Of a stretch of 64,000 bases of DNA, positions 17,410 to 25,364 are shown piece by piece. Source of the stretch: Caldilineaceae bacterium (GTDB lineage: Bacteria; Chloroflexota; Anaerolineae; Caldilineales; Caldilineaceae); contig JACKBC010000040.1 of assembly GCA_020634755.1 (NCBI GenBank), positions 4,005 through 68,004 of the forward strand, written 5' to 3'. Under the pieces are notes generated by a model. It was not told the origin of the DNA and searched no databases. It saw only the letters and a program-made list of their open reading frames with translations. The translations under genes were made by a program, and so were the position numbers. Numbering within the stretch: position 1 is the first letter of the stretch; each line of letters opens with the position of its first letter.

Positions 17410-18381
17410 TTAACTCTCTCCTTGATAGAATACCCAGCGATTGGAGATGCGCAGATTGACCAGCGTAAAGACAATCAAGACGATGGCGAAGATCCACGCC
17501 AAGGCCGACCCATAGCCTAAGCGATAGAATTCAAACGCCTGCTGATAAATGTGCAGGGCAAAGAACCAGCTGCCATACGCCGGACCGCCACGCGTGGCCA
17601 CAAAGGCAATGTTGAAAACCTTCATGGCGCCGATAATGCCCAAAATGAGATTGAATAGCATGGTGGGTGAAATCATGGGCAGCGTTACGTGGCGGAACTT
17701 GGACCATACACTTGCCCCATCAATGTCGGCTGCTTCATACAAATCGTTGGGCACGCCCTGGAGGCCAGCCAAGAAAATTAACATGCGATTGCCACCCACC
17801 CCGGCCCAGAACGCAATAAGCGCCAGCGACGGAATCACCGTGTCGCGGTCGGTTAAAAAGGGGAACTCGGGCAGACCAATTGATTTCAGCACATAATTAA
17901 AGGGCCCCAAGTGTGGATCGAGCAGCCACAGCCAAATGACCGCCATGGCCACTTCTGGTGTCAAATGCGGGATGAAAAAGAGCGTGCGGTAAATGTTGCG
18001 CCCAAAAAGACGCTGATTCAACAGCAGCGCCAGGAGAAGGGAGCCAGCCAGCGTAAGCGGGACGACCAGAATGGCATAGTAGAACGTTCTGCCCAGAGAC
18101 GTATAGAAAAGGTCGTCCCCCATAAATGCCTTGTGGTAATTGTCCAGGCCTACCCAGGTGGGGCTGTCGAGCACGCTATATTCAGTAAAGCTAAAGTAGA
18201 GCGACGCCAGCATGGGGCCGGCAATGAAGATGATGAGACCCAAAATCCACGGCAGGGCAAATAGATAGCCTTGAACCGCATCTTTGGCCTGAAACTTGGA
18301 TTCAGCTCCAACCAGCCAGGTAAAGAAGCTGCGTTTTGCCGGCGCCGTCTGGGGGAGTCTGTTCAGACTGATTTCAGCCAT
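17410..18381 (-). CDS. Sugar ABC transporter permease, MalF type (family 2)
   Basis: A 323-residue CUT1 permease, first gene of the minus-strand operon. Start ATG at 18381 with AAAGGA 7 bases upstream. The EAA loop is DLYEAADIDGASVWSKFRHVTLP. About six membrane segments; the N-terminal 45 residues are cytoplasmic and polar. Together with the next permease it forms the channel for the two paralogous binding proteins. Confidence 0.93.
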   Translation of the reverse strand: MAEISLNRLPQTAPAKRSFFTWLVGAESKFQAKDAVQGYLFALPWILGLIIFIAGPMLASLYFSFTEYSVLDSPTWVGLDNYHKAFMGDDLFYTSLGRTFYYAILVVPLTLAGSLLLALLLNQRLFGRNIYRTLFFIPHLTPEVAMAVIWLWLLDPHLGPFNYVLKSIGLPEFPFLTDRDTVIPSLALIAFWAGVGGNRMLIFLAGLQGVPNDLYEAADIDGASVWSKFRHVTLPMISPTMLFNLILGIIGAMKVFNIAFVATRGGPAYGSWFFALHIYQQAFEFYRLGYGSALAWIFAIVLIVFTLVNLRISNRWVFYQGES

Positions 18382-18625
18382 AGCAATATCCTTTGCGGTG
18401 AACAGCGTATGGGGCAATCACGATATACACTCCGCTTTGAATAGATAGAAAGCAGAGTTTGCTGCGGTTTAAATTGTAGGGGAATACAAGGGCGTTAGCG
18501 GGAGCTTTGCCGGTGCACTGCTCTAACCATTTAAGCGTTTAGAGCCAACAGATTTGAGAGACTAAAGATAGGGCAAATATTTTATACAATAATTTTAACT
18601 GCCTGTCAATTTTGTTTTAAATGTT

Positions 18626-18793
18626 CACGTTACGCAGCGACAGCCAGTCTGCTATAGTCAGCTCTAAATGAAAACCGGAGTTTCACTACTCCTATTGAGA
18701 CAATAGAAAACTCCGGTTTTCATCTCAACCGCAGTATAGAGAGAAACAGGAACATCGGCGAGCCGACTTTCCTCTAGGCTTGCGTAACATAAG
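18626..18793 (+). mobile_element. 84-bp MITE-like element, family E, interrupted by a family C element
   Basis: The outer element starts CACGTTACGCAGCG and ends GCTTGCGTAACATAAG, with terminal GTTACGCA in inverted orientation. It is flanked by a perfect 9-bp direct repeat TTAAATGTT (18617-18625 and 18794-18802), a typical target duplication. An 82-bp family C element is inserted at TA. The uninterrupted copy at 27852-27935 is 84 bp, and 84+82+2 equals the 168 bp observed here. No coding capacity. Confidence 0.85.
18655..18736 (+). mobile_element. 82-bp MITE-like palindromic element, family C, nested
   Basis: Begins TAGTCAGCTC, ends CCGCAGTA. Internal arms (AAAACCGGAGTTTC and GAAAACTCCGGTTTT) form a strong hairpin. 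TA is duplicated at 18653-18654 and 18737-18738 relative to the empty site at 27852-27935. Another full copy is at 10420-10502 and an internally deleted one at 49549-49576. Confidence 0.85.
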
Positions 18794-18873
18794 TTAAATG
18801 TTCGGAAGATTGTGCAAATTGCGCATTTGTTACCTCATTTATCTGTTTTGACATAGCGGGTGAAACATCTATA

Positions 18874-18961
18874 ATCAGTAGATCGCAATCGCCAGAGATT
18901 GAATCGGATTCAACAAGCGAGACCGATGCCTGTCTCGCCAACACCGTTGCGGTGTACTGAT
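18874..18961 (+). repeat. 88-bp interspersed repeat, family A
   Basis: Ends are the perfect 7-bp inverted pair ATCAGTA and TACTGAT. Full copies of the same 88-bp length occur at 28110-28197 (same strand) and 47928-48015 (opposite strand), with a partial one at 54105-54133. Conserved core: CCAACACCGTTGC and GGATTCAAC. Non-coding, probably a non-autonomous mobile element. Confidence 0.75.
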
Positions 18962-18993
18962 ATTGTGTATTAAGAAATTCGTACCGGTATCCC

Positions 18994-19026
18994 AGAAGTT
19001 CGACTTCTCCGAGAAGTCGAACTTCT
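18994..19026. repeat. Perfect 15-bp hairpin upstream of the ManD-like gene
   Basis: AGAAGTTCGACTTCT and its exact complement are separated by 3 bases. The stem continues imperfectly into ACCGGTAT and ATGCCGGT. It lies about 105 bases before the ATG at 19132. There is no T-run; it is either another dispersed palindrome or a leader structure. Confidence 0.6.
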
Positions 19027-19131
19027 ATGCCGGTGTTAATTTATAAATCTGCAAAAGCAGTACCGTGACTCACCTCCCCGACCCCCCAATTCCACAATCG
19101 CTTGATAATCTACAGGAGGAAAAGCAGATAC

Positions 19132-20337
19132 ATGTCTTCACCCATTACGATCCAAGATGTGCAGGTGATCCTTACACACCCGGGCCGGGCGCGTCTGGTT
19201 GTGGTAAAGCTTATCACCTCTGAGCCGGGTTTGTATGGCTTGGGCTGCGCCTCGTTCAACCGGCGCTATGCCGCCGTGGCCACAGCAATTGAGAAGCATC
19301 TAAAGCCATTTGTGGTTGGGCGCGCCGTGGACCGCATTGAAGAAACTTTTCGCATGAACATGGTGCATGGCTATTGGCGCAATGGGCCTGTGCTCAACAA
19401 TGCCATCTCCGGTATTGACCAGGCGCTGTGGGATATTAAAGGCAAGCTGGCCAATATGCCGGTCTATCAATTGCTGGGTGGAAAGTGTAGGGAGGCGGCG
19501 GCTGTCTATGTCCACGCCGATGGGGAGAACCCGCAAGCCGTGGCGGACAGCGTGCTGGCCTATATGGAGCAGGGCTTTCGATATGTGCGCGTACAGGCCG
19601 GCGGCTACGGGGGGCGGCACGCGCCCGACGTGCGCCCGCACGGCGCGCCAGATGGCTTTTACTTCGACCCTAAACACTATATGCGCACAACATTACGCAC
19701 GCTGGCGCACGTGCGCGGCGTGGTGGGTGAGGAAGTGGAGCTGCTGCACGACATCCACGAGCGGCTGTCGCCCATTGACGCCGTGGGGTTTGCCAAAGAA
19801 GTGGAACGCTTTAAGCTTTTCTTTTTAGAGGATGCCTTGGCGCCCGAAGATACGGCCTGGTTTCAGCGCATCCGTCAGCAATGCGCCACGCCCCTGGCCA
19901 TGGGTGAACTCTTCAATCACCCCCATGAATGGCAGCCGCTCATCGCAAAGCGCCTCATCGACTTTATTCGCATGCACATCAGTCAAATGGGCGGTTTGAC
20001 CCCCGCTCGCGATGTGGCGATCTTTGCCAATATGTACGGCGTGCGCACGGCATGGCACGGTCCCAGCGATGTCTCGCCGGTGGGCCACGCCGCCAATCTT
20101 CACCTGGACCTATGGGCGCCTAACTTTGGCATTCAGGAATGGTGCCGCTTTGACGAGCTGCATTATGAAATGTTTCCCGGGCTGCCCGAGGTGCGCAATG
20201 GCTATATGTATGCCAATGACAAACCGGGGTTGGGGATCGACGTCAACGAAAAGCTGGCCGCTCAATATCCGCCGCATGAAAACATCTCTTGGTGGACGGA
20301 ATCGCGTTTGCCGGATGGCAGCCCGGCGCGACCGTAA
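19132..20337 (+). CDS. ManD/RspA-type enolase-superfamily dehydratase (D-mannonate/D-gluconate dehydratase family)
   Basis: A 401-residue protein of the D-mannonate dehydratase subgroup. Metal ligands and catalytic residues appear as D207-x-H209 (LHDIHE), E233 (FLEDA), E259 (AMGEL) and H309 (AWHGPSD). The WHGPSDVSPVGHAANLHLD block and FGIQEW are diagnostic of ManD/RspA. Family members dehydrate D-mannonate or D-gluconate to 2-keto-3-deoxygluconate, and some are inactive on both. The ATG at 19132 has AGGAGG at 12 bases. Single gene, divergent from the second sugar transporter, hinting at sugar-acid use. Confidence 0.9.
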   Translation: MSSPITIQDVQVILTHPGRARLVVVKLITSEPGLYGLGCASFNRRYAAVATAIEKHLKPFVVGRAVDRIEETFRMNMVHGYWRNGPVLNNAISGIDQALWDIKGKLANMPVYQLLGGKCREAAAVYVHADGENPQAVADSVLAYMEQGFRYVRVQAGGYGGRHAPDVRPHGAPDGFYFDPKHYMRTTLRTLAHVRGVVGEEVELLHDIHERLSPIDAVGFAKEVERFKLFFLEDALAPEDTAWFQRIRQQCATPLAMGELFNHPHEWQPLIAKRLIDFIRMHISQMGGLTPARDVAIFANMYGVRTAWHGPSDVSPVGHAANLHLDLWAPNFGIQEWCRFDELHYEMFPGLPEVRNGYMYANDKPGLGIDVNEKLAAQYPPHENISWWTESRLPDGSPARP

Positions 20338-20359
20338 AAGGGTACAATTTCTACATAGA

Positions 20360-20890
20360 CTACCATGCTACTTCATTGTGCAAAACGCCCATGCAAATCA
20401 GATCGTCATAGGCGCCGTCGCTCCAGACCTGCTGGCGCATCCGGCCCTCTTCCACAAAACCGCAGGCAGCATAGGCGCGGACGGCGCGCTCGTTGCGGGC
20501 GTGAACGCGCAGATGCACTTTGTTCAAATTATGGTGCCGAAAGCCATATGTCAACAGCAGTTGAATGGCCTCGCGCCCATACCCTTTGCCCCAATAGGCC
20601 GGATCGCCAATCGTAATGCCCAATTCGGCCGTGCGCGCCACGCTGTCAAAATTGAAGAGCGCGCACTGCCCAATGCACTGGTCATCCGCCTCAATGGCAA
20701 ATCCGGCGCCGTTGCGACCGCCGCGGCTGGCCTGGCTGTCAAACTCGGCCAGCAAGCGCTCCAGCGACTGCGGCATGGGCGGGTCGCCACCGCCGGCCAG
20801 CTCTACCGCAATGTCGTTATTGAAGGTCCAAAGGCGCTTCAGATCATCGCGGCGCATGGCGCGTAATGTTACAAGCTTTCCATTGATCAT
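20360..20890 (-). CDS. GNAT family N-acetyltransferase (RimJ/RimL-like)
   Basis: A 176-residue acetyltransferase transferring the acetyl group of acetyl-CoA to an amine. It starts KLVTLRAMRRDDL, has the pyrophosphate-binding motif region (WGKGYGREAIQLLLTYGF) and ends with the typical VHARNERAVRAYAACGFVEEGRMRQ. ATG at 20890 lies 11 bases inside the gap after the upstream oxidoreductase stop; the ribosome site is weak (GAGGGA). Co-transcribed with the oxidoreductase. Substrate unknown. Confidence 0.88.
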   Translation of the reverse strand: MINGKLVTLRAMRRDDLKRLWTFNNDIAVELAGGGDPPMPQSLERLLAEFDSQASRGGRNGAGFAIEADDQCIGQCALFNFDSVARTAELGITIGDPAYWGKGYGREAIQLLLTYGFRHHNLNKVHLRVHARNERAVRAYAACGFVEEGRMRQQVWSDGAYDDLICMGVLHNEVAW

Positions 20891-20901
20891 GAGATTAATA
20901 T

Positions 20902-21921
20902 TTATCCCTCTGCAAACTTGGCTATCTCCACCACTTGTCCCGTGCGCACAGATTCGATGGCGGCCAGGGCGATCTTGACCGCCATTAGCGCATCGTGGGC
21001 GGTGACGCGGGGCGTGGCATCGTTGACAATGCAGTCTACAAAATGGGCCAGTTCTTGATAGTACGGATCGTCCTCGGACGCGGTGGGGCTGGCAAAGTGG
21101 CGATCGACCTGGCCATCCTCTTTTAGCGCCACCTGCATGGCCTGCCGGTCCAGTGAATCCCATTCAGCCAGCCCCTGGTCGCCGGTCAGCTCCAGCCGCG
21201 TGCGGAACTGGCCGGCGGGGTGCGCCCAGCTACCTTCAATGTGACCAATGGCGCCATTGGCAAAGCGCAAGGTGATCAGCGCGTGGTCGCACTTTTCAAT
21301 ATCGGCAAAGCTAAGCCCGCGCGCAAAGACCCGTTCCACCTCGCCAAAACACCAGCGCTGGTAATCGATGTCGTGAATCGCCACATCTAAAATCACGCCG
21401 CCGCTCTGCGTAAAATCACCATAATAGGTATTCTTGGGGTTAAAGCCGGGGAAGCTGCCGGTGCGCACCGTGCGGATCACGCCGGGCCGGCCCAGTTGAC
21501 CGGCGTCAAGCAACTCCTTGGCCTTAGCGTATTGGGGAAAAAAGCGCACCACGTGAGCCACATAAAGCGGCACGTTGACCCGCGCGCAGGCGTCGATCAT
21601 CTCTTGGCAGTCGGCTAGATGACGCGCCAGCGGTTTTTCACAGATAATGGGCACACCGGCTGCCGCGGCGGCCAACACATTCTCTTTGTGAATGGTGCCC
21701 GGCGTGCAGATATCCACAATGTCGATGGCGTCAAGAAACGCATCCAGATTGCTATACGCCTGACCGCCATAGCTCTGGCTAAAGCGCGCGGCGGCTTCCG
21801 GAATTACATCATAGTAGCCCACTAGCTCGGCGTGTGGCATGCGCTGCCAGCAGCGCGCATGCAGGTGTGCAATCGAACCGGCGCCAAGGATGCCGATTTT
21901 GGGTTTTGAACCAATGCTCAT
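20902..21921 (-). CDS. Gfo/Idh/MocA family oxidoreductase
   Basis: A 339-residue NAD(P)-dependent dehydrogenase. The Rossmann motif GILGAGSIAHLHA lies at residues 9-21, the family EKPLAR motif with the catalytic lysine at about residue 95, and GGVILDVAIHDIDYQRW follows in the second domain. Members oxidise or reduce sugars, inositols and sugar amines. ATG with AAGGAAA upstream. In a catabolic island with sugar-acid dehydratases it probably acts on a sugar derivative. Confidence 0.9.
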   Translation of the reverse strand: MSIGSKPKIGILGAGSIAHLHARCWQRMPHAELVGYYDVIPEAAARFSQSYGGQAYSNLDAFLDAIDIVDICTPGTIHKENVLAAAAAGVPIICEKPLARHLADCQEMIDACARVNVPLYVAHVVRFFPQYAKAKELLDAGQLGRPGVIRTVRTGSFPGFNPKNTYYGDFTQSGGVILDVAIHDIDYQRWCFGEVERVFARGLSFADIEKCDHALITLRFANGAIGHIEGSWAHPAGQFRTRLELTGDQGLAEWDSLDRQAMQVALKEDGQVDRHFASPTASEDDPYYQELAHFVDCIVNDATPRVTAHDALMAVKIALAAIESVRTGQVVEIAKFAEG

Positions 21922-21932
21922 AGATTTTCCTT

Positions 21933-22009
21933 AGTTTTTAATCCGCAGAGTTTTTAATCTGTAAAGTTTTTAATCCGTAGATTAAGAATCTATCCGTAAA
22001 TTGGGTTGT
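21933..22009. repeat. Three tandem 16-bp repeats plus dispersed repeat
   Basis: Units AGTTTTTAATCCGCAG, AGTTTTTAATCTGTAA and AGTTTTTAATCCGTAG occupy 21933-21980. They directly precede the ribosome site of the oxidoreductase gene. CTATCCGTAAATTGGGTTGTG starts at 21990. They may be an operator array; no family-specific site was recognised. Confidence 0.6.
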
Positions 22010-22012
22010 GAA

Positions 22013-22348
22013 CTATTCGACCGAGTGCTGTTCAAAATGCAATTCTCGCATCAATAAGAATAACGGTAATCCGAGCGATACACCAACCGCGCATGTGCCC
22101 AAGATCGGTAGCCACAGCCTGGCCATCTTTAATCGCGCTCCTTCCACAAGCATGAAACCAATGAGCGCCACGGCGGAGACGATTACGTCAAGCCAGGCAA
22201 ATGCGCCTATCCGGCTTGAACTGGCTTCGGCGAGCATTAAAGAGAGAGAAAGACCGTTTTCCGAAAGCCAAGGCACAAATTGGCTAAAGGGCAATACGAC
22301 GCCGAGCATAGCGAGTAGCCCATATATGTATTTCATGGCGTTTGTCAT
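22013..22348 (-). CDS. DUF2834 domain membrane protein
   Basis: A 111-residue protein with three hydrophobic segments. The order LPFSQFVPWL, SAVALIGFMLVEG, RLWLPILGTCAVGVSLGLPLFLLMRE matches the DUF2834 family pattern. The function of that family is unknown. Start at 22348 or at the in-frame ATG four codons later; neither has a clear ribosome site. It lies 31 bases after the dipeptidase-like gene, probably as the last part of its transcript. Confidence 0.8.
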   Translation of the reverse strand: MTNAMKYIYGLLAMLGVVLPFSQFVPWLSENGLSLSLMLAEASSSRIGAFAWLDVIVSAVALIGFMLVEGARLKMARLWLPILGTCAVGVSLGLPLFLLMRELHFEQHSVE

Positions 22349-22379
22349 GTTTCACAAAACGATTCGTATACTCAAGCGC

Positions 22380-23426
22380 TTAGGCGAGCCAATCCGGCTT
22401 CCAAGTTGCTTCAAAGACGCGCATGAGGTTTTCGCCCAGCACTTTTTTGATCTCCCCATCGCGAAAGCCGTGATCGACCAGCTTTTGTACAAGATATGGG
22501 TAATCTTCAATACCGTTGAAATCGGCGGGCTGACGGTTATTATTGTCCGGCGGCTGGGCCAGCTGATCAAACGCATCGGTGACCGAGCCATAAGGCAGCG
22601 CGTCGGGGTTGTGCGCGTGGGGCGGATACGCCCCCATGGTGCCCATGGAGTCTGTAGAGATGCCCACGTGGTCAATGCCCAGCAAGTTGATGGCGTAGTC
22701 GAGACAGCGCAGATGATCATCCAATGTGGGCATGCCGGGTTGCCCGTTCCAGATCAGCGGCGCCCAGGTGGTGACGCAGACCACGCCGCCCGTGTCGGCC
22801 ACGGCGCGCATCTGCTCATCGGTAATGTTGCGCGGGTTGTCGACCACGCTCTTGGGATTAGAGTGCGAAGCAATCAGCGGCTGTGTGGCCACGCCGCAGG
22901 CGTCCATAAAGGTGCGCTGGCCCACATGCGTCAGATCAATGGTAATGCCATAGCGCTCCATCTCGCGGATCAGCACGCGGCCATATTGGCTGAGCCCGCC
23001 GTCGTTCAGCTCCAAACAGCCGTCACCAGCCGGGGTGCGCTCATTATAAGTAAGCTGGCAAACGCGCAGCCCCAACTGCTTCCACAGCAGCAAACTTTTG
23101 GGGTTGGCGCCAATAAAGAGCGAATCTTGCGCCAACAGAATATGCGCAATCTGGCCCGCCGCATGGGCGCGGCGAATGGCATCTGGCGTATGGGCCAGGC
23201 AAAAGGTCGGTTCGTGGAAGATGATCTCCAGGAACTCCTGCACCCGCGGCAACGCCTGCATCATATCATCACCCGGCATGGGGATCGTTAGCCCCGCCGC
23301 CGCCAGCCCCGCCCGGTCCGAGCGCGCGGTGCGCTTGATTAAATATTGCACGCACGGGTCAATGATAATCGATTCTTTGTGCAAACGAGCCGCGCGTTCA
23401 CTAATAGTTGGCACGCTTTCCTCCAT
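22380..23426 (-). CDS. Peptidase M19 (membrane dipeptidase) family protein with degenerate zinc site
   Basis: A 348-residue protein of the renal-dipeptidase family. Recognisable are LTYNERTPAGDG, the histidine motifs IDLTHVGQRTF and IASHSN, and HVGISTDSMG with the catalytic Asp. The N-terminal zinc motif HxD is missing: after SIII the chain reads D23-P-C25. The bridging glutamate region reads LLAQDSLF. No signal peptide. The ATG at 23426 has AGGA 7 bases upstream. It may have altered chemistry or metal use; the family also includes non-peptidase members. Confidence 0.85.
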   Translation of the reverse strand: MEESVPTISERAARLHKESIIIDPCVQYLIKRTARSDRAGLAAAGLTIPMPGDDMMQALPRVQEFLEIIFHEPTFCLAHTPDAIRRAHAAGQIAHILLAQDSLFIGANPKSLLLWKQLGLRVCQLTYNERTPAGDGCLELNDGGLSQYGRVLIREMERYGITIDLTHVGQRTFMDACGVATQPLIASHSNPKSVVDNPRNITDEQMRAVADTGGVVCVTTWAPLIWNGQPGMPTLDDHLRCLDYAINLLGIDHVGISTDSMGTMGAYPPHAHNPDALPYGSVTDAFDQLAQPPDNNNRQPADFNGIEDYPYLVQKLVDHGFRDGEIKKVLGENLMRVFEATWKPDWLA

Positions 23427-23646
23427 TATGTTGTCCTACGCATTCCCCACAAGTGGGGGAATGGAACTGGGCGTCGCACAATGTCCACGAGAATCGTTCT
23501 CGTCCACCCGTGTGCGTCGCACGGTCCAGACGTTGTCTGCGCAGTCACAGCGGCTGCGGACGGTGCGACGCACCTGGTCTCCACTCGGAGCAAGAGAGAT
23601 GTGGGTAATGACCCTATCACCTTCTCACCCTTTCATCTCATCATCT

Positions 23647-24084
23647 TCACTCCCCAATATCCTCATTCCACAACTCCGGCCGCGCCGCAATAAAATCGTT
23701 CATCAGCTGGATGCACTCGGCGTTGTCCAAAATAATCAGCTCGACGCCGCGTGAGCGTAAATACGCTTCCGGCCCTTGAAAGGTGCGGTTTTCGCCAATG
23801 ACAATTTTGGGGATTTTGTAGAGCAGCGACGTGCCGCTGCACATATCGCAGGGCGACAGCGTCGAATAGAGCGTGGCCCGCTGATAGTCCGTCGCTTTGA
23901 GCCGACCGGCATTCTCAAAGCAGTCCATTTCGGCGTGCAGAATGGCGCTGGCTTGCTGCACGCGTCGATTGTGGCCGCGCCCCACAATTTTGCCATCAAT
24001 CACCAGCACCGAGCCAATGGGAATGCCCCCTTCGGCCAGCCCTTGTTTGGCCTCTGCAATGGCCGCCTGCATAAATTCATCCAT
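23647..24084 (-). CDS. Cytosine deaminase, fungal FCY1-like (zinc-dependent CDA fold)
   Basis: A 145-residue cytidine-deaminase-fold enzyme. The zinc motif is H50-A-E52 with P78-C79-x-x-C82. It resembles yeast cytosine deaminase along its whole length: EGGIPIGSVL, GRGHNRRVQ, LYSTLSPCDMC, and the distinctive tail ARPELWNEDIGE. Members convert cytosine to uracil and ammonia. The ATG at 24084 has AAGGAG about 11 bases upstream. It follows the nucleoside-type ABC permeases in the same direction, fitting salvage of imported cytosine. Bacterial CodA, the usual enzyme, belongs to a different fold. Confidence 0.85.
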   Translation of the reverse strand: MDEFMQAAIAEAKQGLAEGGIPIGSVLVIDGKIVGRGHNRRVQQASAILHAEMDCFENAGRLKATDYQRATLYSTLSPCDMCSGTSLLYKIPKIVIGENRTFQGPEAYLRSRGVELIILDNAECIQLMNDFIAARPELWNEDIGE

Positions 24085-24416
24085 TAGAATGTATTCTCCT
24101 TGTCAAATTTTATGATACCAGTTGCCACTCGATGGGCTGGAAAATTTCGCTAAGAAGACCGGATGATAAGGTGAAAGGGTGAAAGGGTGAGGCTTGGCCT
24201 ACCATCTTGTCATCCGCTCATCTTGTCATTTTGTCAAAAAGATAACTGAGGGGTGGCATACGTATTTAGCCGAGGAGAGACGACTAGTGTGCATCGCCCT
24301 GGCCAGCAAAACGGCTGCAAAACGGCCACCATAGCGGCCAGAGCGCCGCACATGGGTCTGTCACCTTCACTTCACTTGAGTAAAGAAGTATCACCCCGCC
24401 CTCAGATAACCGGCCG
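24085..24416. other. Intergenic region with low-complexity spacer
   Basis: About 330 bases without a gene. Around 24168-24236 it contains GGTGAAAGGGTGAAAGGGTGA-like iterations followed by CATCTTGTCATC iterations, the same kind of inverted low-complexity spacer as at 1456. No terminator with a T-run was recognised. Confidence 0.5.
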
Positions 24417-25364
24417 TTATTCACGCCGATATGGCTGCAAATACGCGCCGGGATAGGCCGCGTTGCGCCCGGCCAAGGCCAGCGCCAAAATCGTGACCAG
24501 ATAGGGCAGCGCCAAAAACAGCTCGAAAGGCAGCGCCATGCCCAGCGTTTGCAAACGAAGTTGCAGCGCAAAGACGCTGCCAAAGAGCAGCGCGCCCACC
24601 ACCGACCGCACGGGATCCCAGCGCGCAAAGATGACCAGCGCAATGCACACCCAGCCGCGCCCCGCAATAATGCCCGGCGAAAAGGCGCCCAGCTGCGCCA
24701 GCGACAGAAACGCACCGCCCACGGCCATGAGCGCCGCGCCCATCAAAATGGCGGCATAGCGGGTGCGGTAAACGCTGACGCCCGCGGCATCGGCTGCTTC
24801 TGGATTTTCGCCCACGGCGCGAATTTGCAGGCCAAAGGAGGTGCGATAGAGCAGCTGCCAGGCGGCCGGGATCAAAAGCAGGAACGCAATATAGGTCAGC
24901 GCGTATTGGCGCAAAATGGGGCCCAGCACCGGCAAGTCGCCCACCATGGAAAATTGGCCAAAGGGCGTTATAGACGGCAGCACTGCGCTTTCGCCAAAGA
25001 TGACGCGGAAGCCAAAGAGTGACAGCCCCGTGCAGAGCAGCGTAATGCCCAGCCCGGCCACGTGTTGGTTAACGCCCAGCGATACGCTCAAAAAGCCCAT
25101 GAGCGCCCCCATGACCAGCCCCGCTCCGATGGCGCCCGCCAGCCCCAGCCACAAATAGGCGGTCAGTCCGGCCGCGCTGGCATGATAGGCCACGGCAAAG
25201 CCCACAAACGCCCCCAAAAACATAATGCCCTCAATGCCCAAGTTGAGCACGCCGCTGCGCTCGGTGATTACTTCGCCCACGGTGGCGAAAAGCAGCGGGG
25301 TGGCCACGCGCAGCGTCGCCGCCAGCAGCCCAATCAGAAATGCGCCTTGGATACCCTCGTTCAC
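24417..25364 (-). CDS. BMP/nucleoside-type ABC transporter permease (YufQ-like)
   Basis: A 315-residue multi-pass permease of the branched-chain/BMP transporter superfamily. The LTERSGVLNLGIEGIMFLGAF-type motif near residues 32-52 and the GENPEAADAAGVSV motif at mid-chain are typical. GTG start at 25364, overlapping the stop of the preceding permease by four bases (GTGA), with GGAGAGGGG upstream. Such a pair with a BMP lipoprotein and a double ATPase imports nucleosides or related compounds; those two partners are encoded at 28616 and 29914 on the other strand. Confidence 0.9.
   Translation of the reverse strand: MNEGIQGAFLIGLLAATLRVATPLLFATVGEVITERSGVLNLGIEGIMFLGAFVGFAVAYHASAAGLTAYLWLGLAGAIGAGLVMGALMGFLSVSLGVNQHVAGLGITLLCTGLSLFGFRVIFGESAVLPSITPFGQFSMVGDLPVLGPILRQYALTYIAFLLLIPAAWQLLYRTSFGLQIRAVGENPEAADAAGVSVYRTRYAAILMGAALMAVGGAFLSLAQLGAFSPGIIAGRGWVCIALVIFARWDPVRSVVGALLFGSVFALQLRLQTLGMALPFELFLALPYLVTILALALAGRNAAYPGAYLQPYRRE

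Larger units (their letters stand above)
18382..19131. other. 750-bp divergent intergenic region packed with repeats
   Basis: No gene is supported here. It holds an AT-rich stretch (18550-18625) that probably contains the minus-strand operon's promoter, a nested pair of MITE-like elements (18626-18793), an 88-bp repeat with terminal inverted repeats (18874-18961) and a strong hairpin (18994-19026). The dehydratase gene starts at 19132. Confidence 0.6.
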
